A stretch of DNA of 64,000 nucleotides from Cymbidium sinense (taxonomy: Eukaryota; Streptophyta; Magnoliopsida; Asparagales; Orchidaceae), in assembly GCA_021442155.1 (NCBI GenBank), contig CM038221.1, positions 153,193,601 through 153,257,600 on the forward strand, given 5' to 3'. Below are positions 60,711-64,000 of the stretch, piece after piece. The first letter of the stretch is position 1, and every line of letters starts with the position of its first letter. The translations under genes and the position numbers were made by a program. Below the pieces are notes generated by a model. That model was not told the origin of the DNA, made no database searches, and was given only the letters and a program-made list of their open reading frames with translations.

Positions 60711-62649
60711 CATACACCGCCTAGAAATAAAAACTAAGATGATGAAGAGATTGATAGTCGATTTTAAATCATTTGATAACAACTGATGCAAATGCAAACA
60801 GTCTTTTCATTGGAGAGGATGGGTTTAACATGGGAGGGTATTCAGTTTGCTGCTTACACTTACACTTTGAAAGAGAAGAAAGAGTCTTGTAGAGAGTTTA
60901 GATAAGAGATAGTGAGAGTTAAGACTGCTTTCAGAGATAAGAGATAGCTTGAGTTGGATAAATAAAAAAGAAGAGGTCAAACAAACGAAAGTTGGCGTCT
61001 AAGAGAGAGAGAGAAGAAAACTAGACTGCTTTCAGAGTTATTTTAATAATTATAATAAACTTTTATCTTCAAAGAAAGTAAAAATTAGAAAATTGAAAAA
61101 TAGTCAAAAAAGGAATCATTAGGGATCATTTATATAAAATAATTATTTTATGAATTAATCTATTTAATAAGTTGACATTTAATTGTATTATTATAATAGA
61201 ATAAATCCAATTCAGGTAGGATCTTAGAGGCTAATTTGTTGATGTGAGCAACAACAATGATGTTATGTCCTCTGTTAATAGAGAACTACATTAGCCATCA
61301 TCATTGCATCTAATTAATACACTTATATACTTAGCTCCAAGTTTAGAGGGCTAAGCCTCATACAATAGTTTCAATAATTAAGACGGTAATTTCATAATAT
61401 GAGTTAGTTTCAACAATGGGACTAATACTTTCTAGTCACATTGACTACAAATATTGAATGAGTCAACCACACAATCAGTAGAGTTGACTATAAATATTAT
61501 TTGAATTGAGTACAATAATGATGGGTTAACTAGATAATATATTTACATTCTTATTATGAGTCTATTTGAGACAATTATAGCTTCGGTGGGGCTACAAATA
61601 GTGATAGAACTGATGTAGAAGAAATTGTTGTTTAAGAAGCTACGGTGGGGTTACAAATTCTTTTTATTTTCAAAAATTCAAACAACTTTCTGGCCATGAA
61701 GGGTGGGGTTATGAAAAATTGTTCTTAGGATTCTTCAAAACACATAACTTGTCAAGCATGAAGCATTTGTACCGCACCTATGGAAGCGCCTCCCCAAATG
61801 ACGTCTAAAACTAATTTGTAAGAGCTTCTTTCAAACAATTTGAGCTCAGCTAAGTAGCAAATCCACATTAGGTGAGCTAAAATGGTGAATGAATATTGAG
61901 CTAAGTTAATGTTTAGCAATATTAGGACTAAATATTAGGTCAAATTCAAGCCCAAAGTCAAACTTATAGGTAGATTCATGGAAAAGGCAAAAATCTATGC
62001 ATGACCACAAGACTACATTTGATTTAAAATAAGTTTAAATTTTAAATCAAGTCATGAAGCAATAGGAAAGCCTCTACAGAGAAAAGAATGAATTTGAATA
62101 AAAATATTCTAAATCTAAATGGCCTAGGTAAAAATTAGTTTAATTCAACCCATATTAAATTTCCTTTTGCATCTATCACTCTGCATAATTTTTAAATTCA
62201 AGATTACATTGTTAATTGTGATCAACATAAGAATCATAAAGGGATCAAGATTCATCAATTTTTCTTATATCTTAATCAATCATTAAGTACATAAAAAATT
62301 TAATAATGATTAAATGAAATAAAGCCATTTTAAACAAATAATAATAATTTTACCCTGTATGTTTCACAAAACAAAACCAAGCAACACAAAAATCTCTCCA
62401 TTACAAAATTTTCTCATGCCATTCTTTTTTTTAAATTAATTATCTTCCATTCCAATCCGAGCCATCCATTATGAATATATGAAATAATTTCAAACACTTA
62501 AAAAAATAAATTAACAAGGCACACTTGAAATCAAAATCGTGAAATTTACTATTAAGATTAATGCAAAATATGGGAAATATACTAAAAGTTCTAGTGCAAT
62601 TAAAATTTCTATTACACTAATCTCAATATATAATCATTCAAATATTATG
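60711..62649. other. AT-rich stretch without recognised gene
   Basis: Contains short direct repeats ('gactgctttcagag' at about 60,924 and 61,024; 'cggtggggctacaaat' / 'cggtggggttacaaat' near 61,583 and 61,643). No family-level similarity is recognised. It separates the copia remnant from the host gene. Confidence 0.4.
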
Positions 62650-62933
62650 AACCAATTCTTTTTCTAAAGAAGGGGTGGTGATTATGATTATAAGGAATGT
62701 TGTAAGCCTGAAATGGAACCACACTATGGTACTTGTCACCATACGATTCAGAAGCCAAGAAGTCATAAATCAATCGGAGTGGATCTACATTCCATAACAC
62801 AAGAAAATATTTGATAGTGCAAACTGGAACGGATAAATAAATGATCTATGCACATCCATATCAAAGAAAAGATTCAAAGGAACACAGAAACATGAACAAT
62901 CTCCAGTCCTAAAATTAGGATAGCAGAACAGTC
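62650..62933 (-). other. 3' UTR or alternative last exon of the right-edge gene
   Basis: Downstream of the stop at 62,934. Two acceptor-like sites on the minus strand (AG at 62,824-62,825 and 62,785-62,786) could pair with the GTGAG donor overlapping the stop. In the resulting frame only a short tail ending STPIDL is added. Two other frames run open for about 45-60 codons over 62,653-62,790, one reading YDFLASESYGDKYHSVVPF, but neither joins in phase. Confidence 0.35.
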
Positions 62934-63847
62934 TCACCTCCTATGATGATGCCGGTGATGGCCGTGCCTGTGCTGATCTCTTTCCCTCGCATCAGAGTTT
63001 GAACGGTACGAATTTTCATAACTCCGATGGTCGATGTTGGAGTAAGGATGATATTGAGGAGACTGCCAGCTATGACTGGAGCAAGGATATGGACTCTGAG
63101 GGCTATGAATGGGGGAGTTACCATAGAGAACTGGGCTCGGCCAGCTTCTGTCAGAGAGAGACCTCCCCAAATGTGGGCTTGAAGTAGAATTATGGTCCTG
63201 AGAGCTGTACCTGGGTGAGTAGACAGGCATGGAGAATGCAGCAAACCCGTGTGCCGAACCAGGTGGTCCATCATCTCGATGATCTGTGGATTCGATGTGA
63301 TCATGGTAGCTCCCTCGATGGGATTCTGGTGGACGGTTAGGTTTGGAATGAGAGCTCTGGTTATGAGAGATGTGTGGAGTTCCCCAAAGCCAATTATCTG
63401 CATTCTCAGGAATGGGTGCATTGATCCCTGGGAATTCGACTGTCATCCTCTTCTTTGATGGCGCAAGGTTAGCCTTCTCAGGAAGCTCTCCTTCCTCGCA
63501 TTCTGTGTCGACTTCCTCATCAGCAAATATTATGATTCCAGAAGGCTGATCTTCTTTAACATCATCTGTGAACTTAAAAAACTAATGAGTACTTAATTTA
63601 AAAAATATGTTGAAGCACTTCAGGTGCAAAAAATGGTGGGGATCTATGAATTGTATCATATACTGCTGGGGAGGCACTGTTTCATGAGAACAAGAATTGG
63701 AACATAGATGATGCAAAAACTACTGAAACGTTCTTATTATTTTTTAAAAGAAAAGCTATACCATTAGGTATGAAAGCTGATGTGCTTCTCAACATCACTC
63801 AAATCTTCAGAATCTAAAACTTCGGACTCTTCAACAAGATCCCAAGT
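62934..63847 (-). CDS. 3' exons of a host gene, Ser/Pro/His-rich C-terminus, partial
   Basis: The last exon is 62,934-63,565, with a 'ttcacag' acceptor at 63,566-63,567, and encodes 209 residues plus a stop. It opens with an acidic part (DDVKEDQPSGIIIFADEEVD, then TECEEGELPE). A conserved-looking KKRMTVEFPGINAPIPENAD segment ending NWLWG follows, then about 120 residues rich in Ser, Pro, His and Tyr, closing in HRHGHHRHHHRR. A small upstream exon at 63,799-63,847 (TWDLVEESEVLDSEDL) joins in the right phase through a GTGATG donor. The combined 16 codons plus one base and two bases of the next exon fit exactly. The 5' part lies beyond the window. No catalytic domain is visible and I do not recognise the family. 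Low-complexity, acidic and His/Arg-rich composition would suit a nuclear RNA-associated protein, but that is inference. Frames at 62,915-63,421 and on the plus strand are shadows. Confidence 0.65.
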
Positions 63848-64000
63848 CTTTCACCGGAACATCAACTCTACAAATGAAATACTAAGCATGCCAAACCCAT
63901 CAAAAATAGTCTAGAACAACCATGCTTTATAAAGCATTTTAATGGAATATTCACTTGTATACTGCCATATTTAATCAAACTTAACCTATCAAATCATTCA

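Noticed and set aside
62915..63458. Additional long frames (168 codons minus, 62 and 69 codons plus)
   Set aside because: Alternative-frame shadows of the host exon, whose reading frame is fixed by the splice phase and the acidic block.

Overview
The window reads as nuclear DNA of a flowering plant. It is AT-rich and packed with decayed LTR retrotransposons (Ty3/gypsy Tat-like, Ty1/copia of the SIRE/Maximus type, a probable chromovirus solo LTR). It also carries small TIR elements of plant type, and one intron-containing host gene enters at the right edge. The species cannot be named from the sequence.

Positions 1-41,148 are one structure: a head-to-tail array of a minus-strand Tat-lineage element with very long LTRs (about 7.2-7.5 kb). 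The order is LTR1 (cut by the window start, ends 5,906); 3' UTR and pol remnant (5,907-10,200); an inverted LTR-end piece (10,201-10,642); a truncated LTR copy (10,643-15,070) with a bit of 3' UTR; LTR2 (16,220-23,748); 3' UTR, pol remnant, the same inverted piece and a truncated LTR again (23,749-30,020); a degenerate 5' internal region with a hairpin repeat array and a primer binding site (30,021-33,975); and LTR3 (33,981-41,148). The LTR ends were placed by comparing the copies: on the + strand they begin TG(A/G)TWAAAAA-like and end AATGAGGTCAACA. Only the second RNase H and the integrase survive of pol. Reverse transcriptase, protease and a recognisable gag are absent, so nothing here is autonomous.

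The most unusual signal is at 31,741-33,710, just inside the primer binding site. About 20 tandem units, mostly about 75 bp, each form a hairpin around an AATTTGRGTA-like loop. Arm sequences change from unit to unit while base pairing is kept. The LTRs hold a second hairpin series (4,920-5,560 and its copies) and a dense cluster of TTGACC/GGTCAA (W-box-like) motifs.

LTR3 abuts a plus-strand integrase tail of a different Tat-like element (41,149-41,576). From there to 48,485 lie LTR-like debris, a 308-bp repeat, an (AT)n microsatellite and a copia primer binding site with adjoining LTR. A clean 2.3-kb solo LTR with TAACC target duplications occupies 48,486-50,787. The stretch 50,793-57,545 is AT-rich, with a 409-bp hAT-like MITE and a possible SINE remnant. 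A degenerate SIRE-like copia element (57,546-60,710) is split in its gag by a small TIR element carrying a GC-rich core. The 3' part of a host gene lies on the minus strand at 62,934-63,847 and continues past the window.
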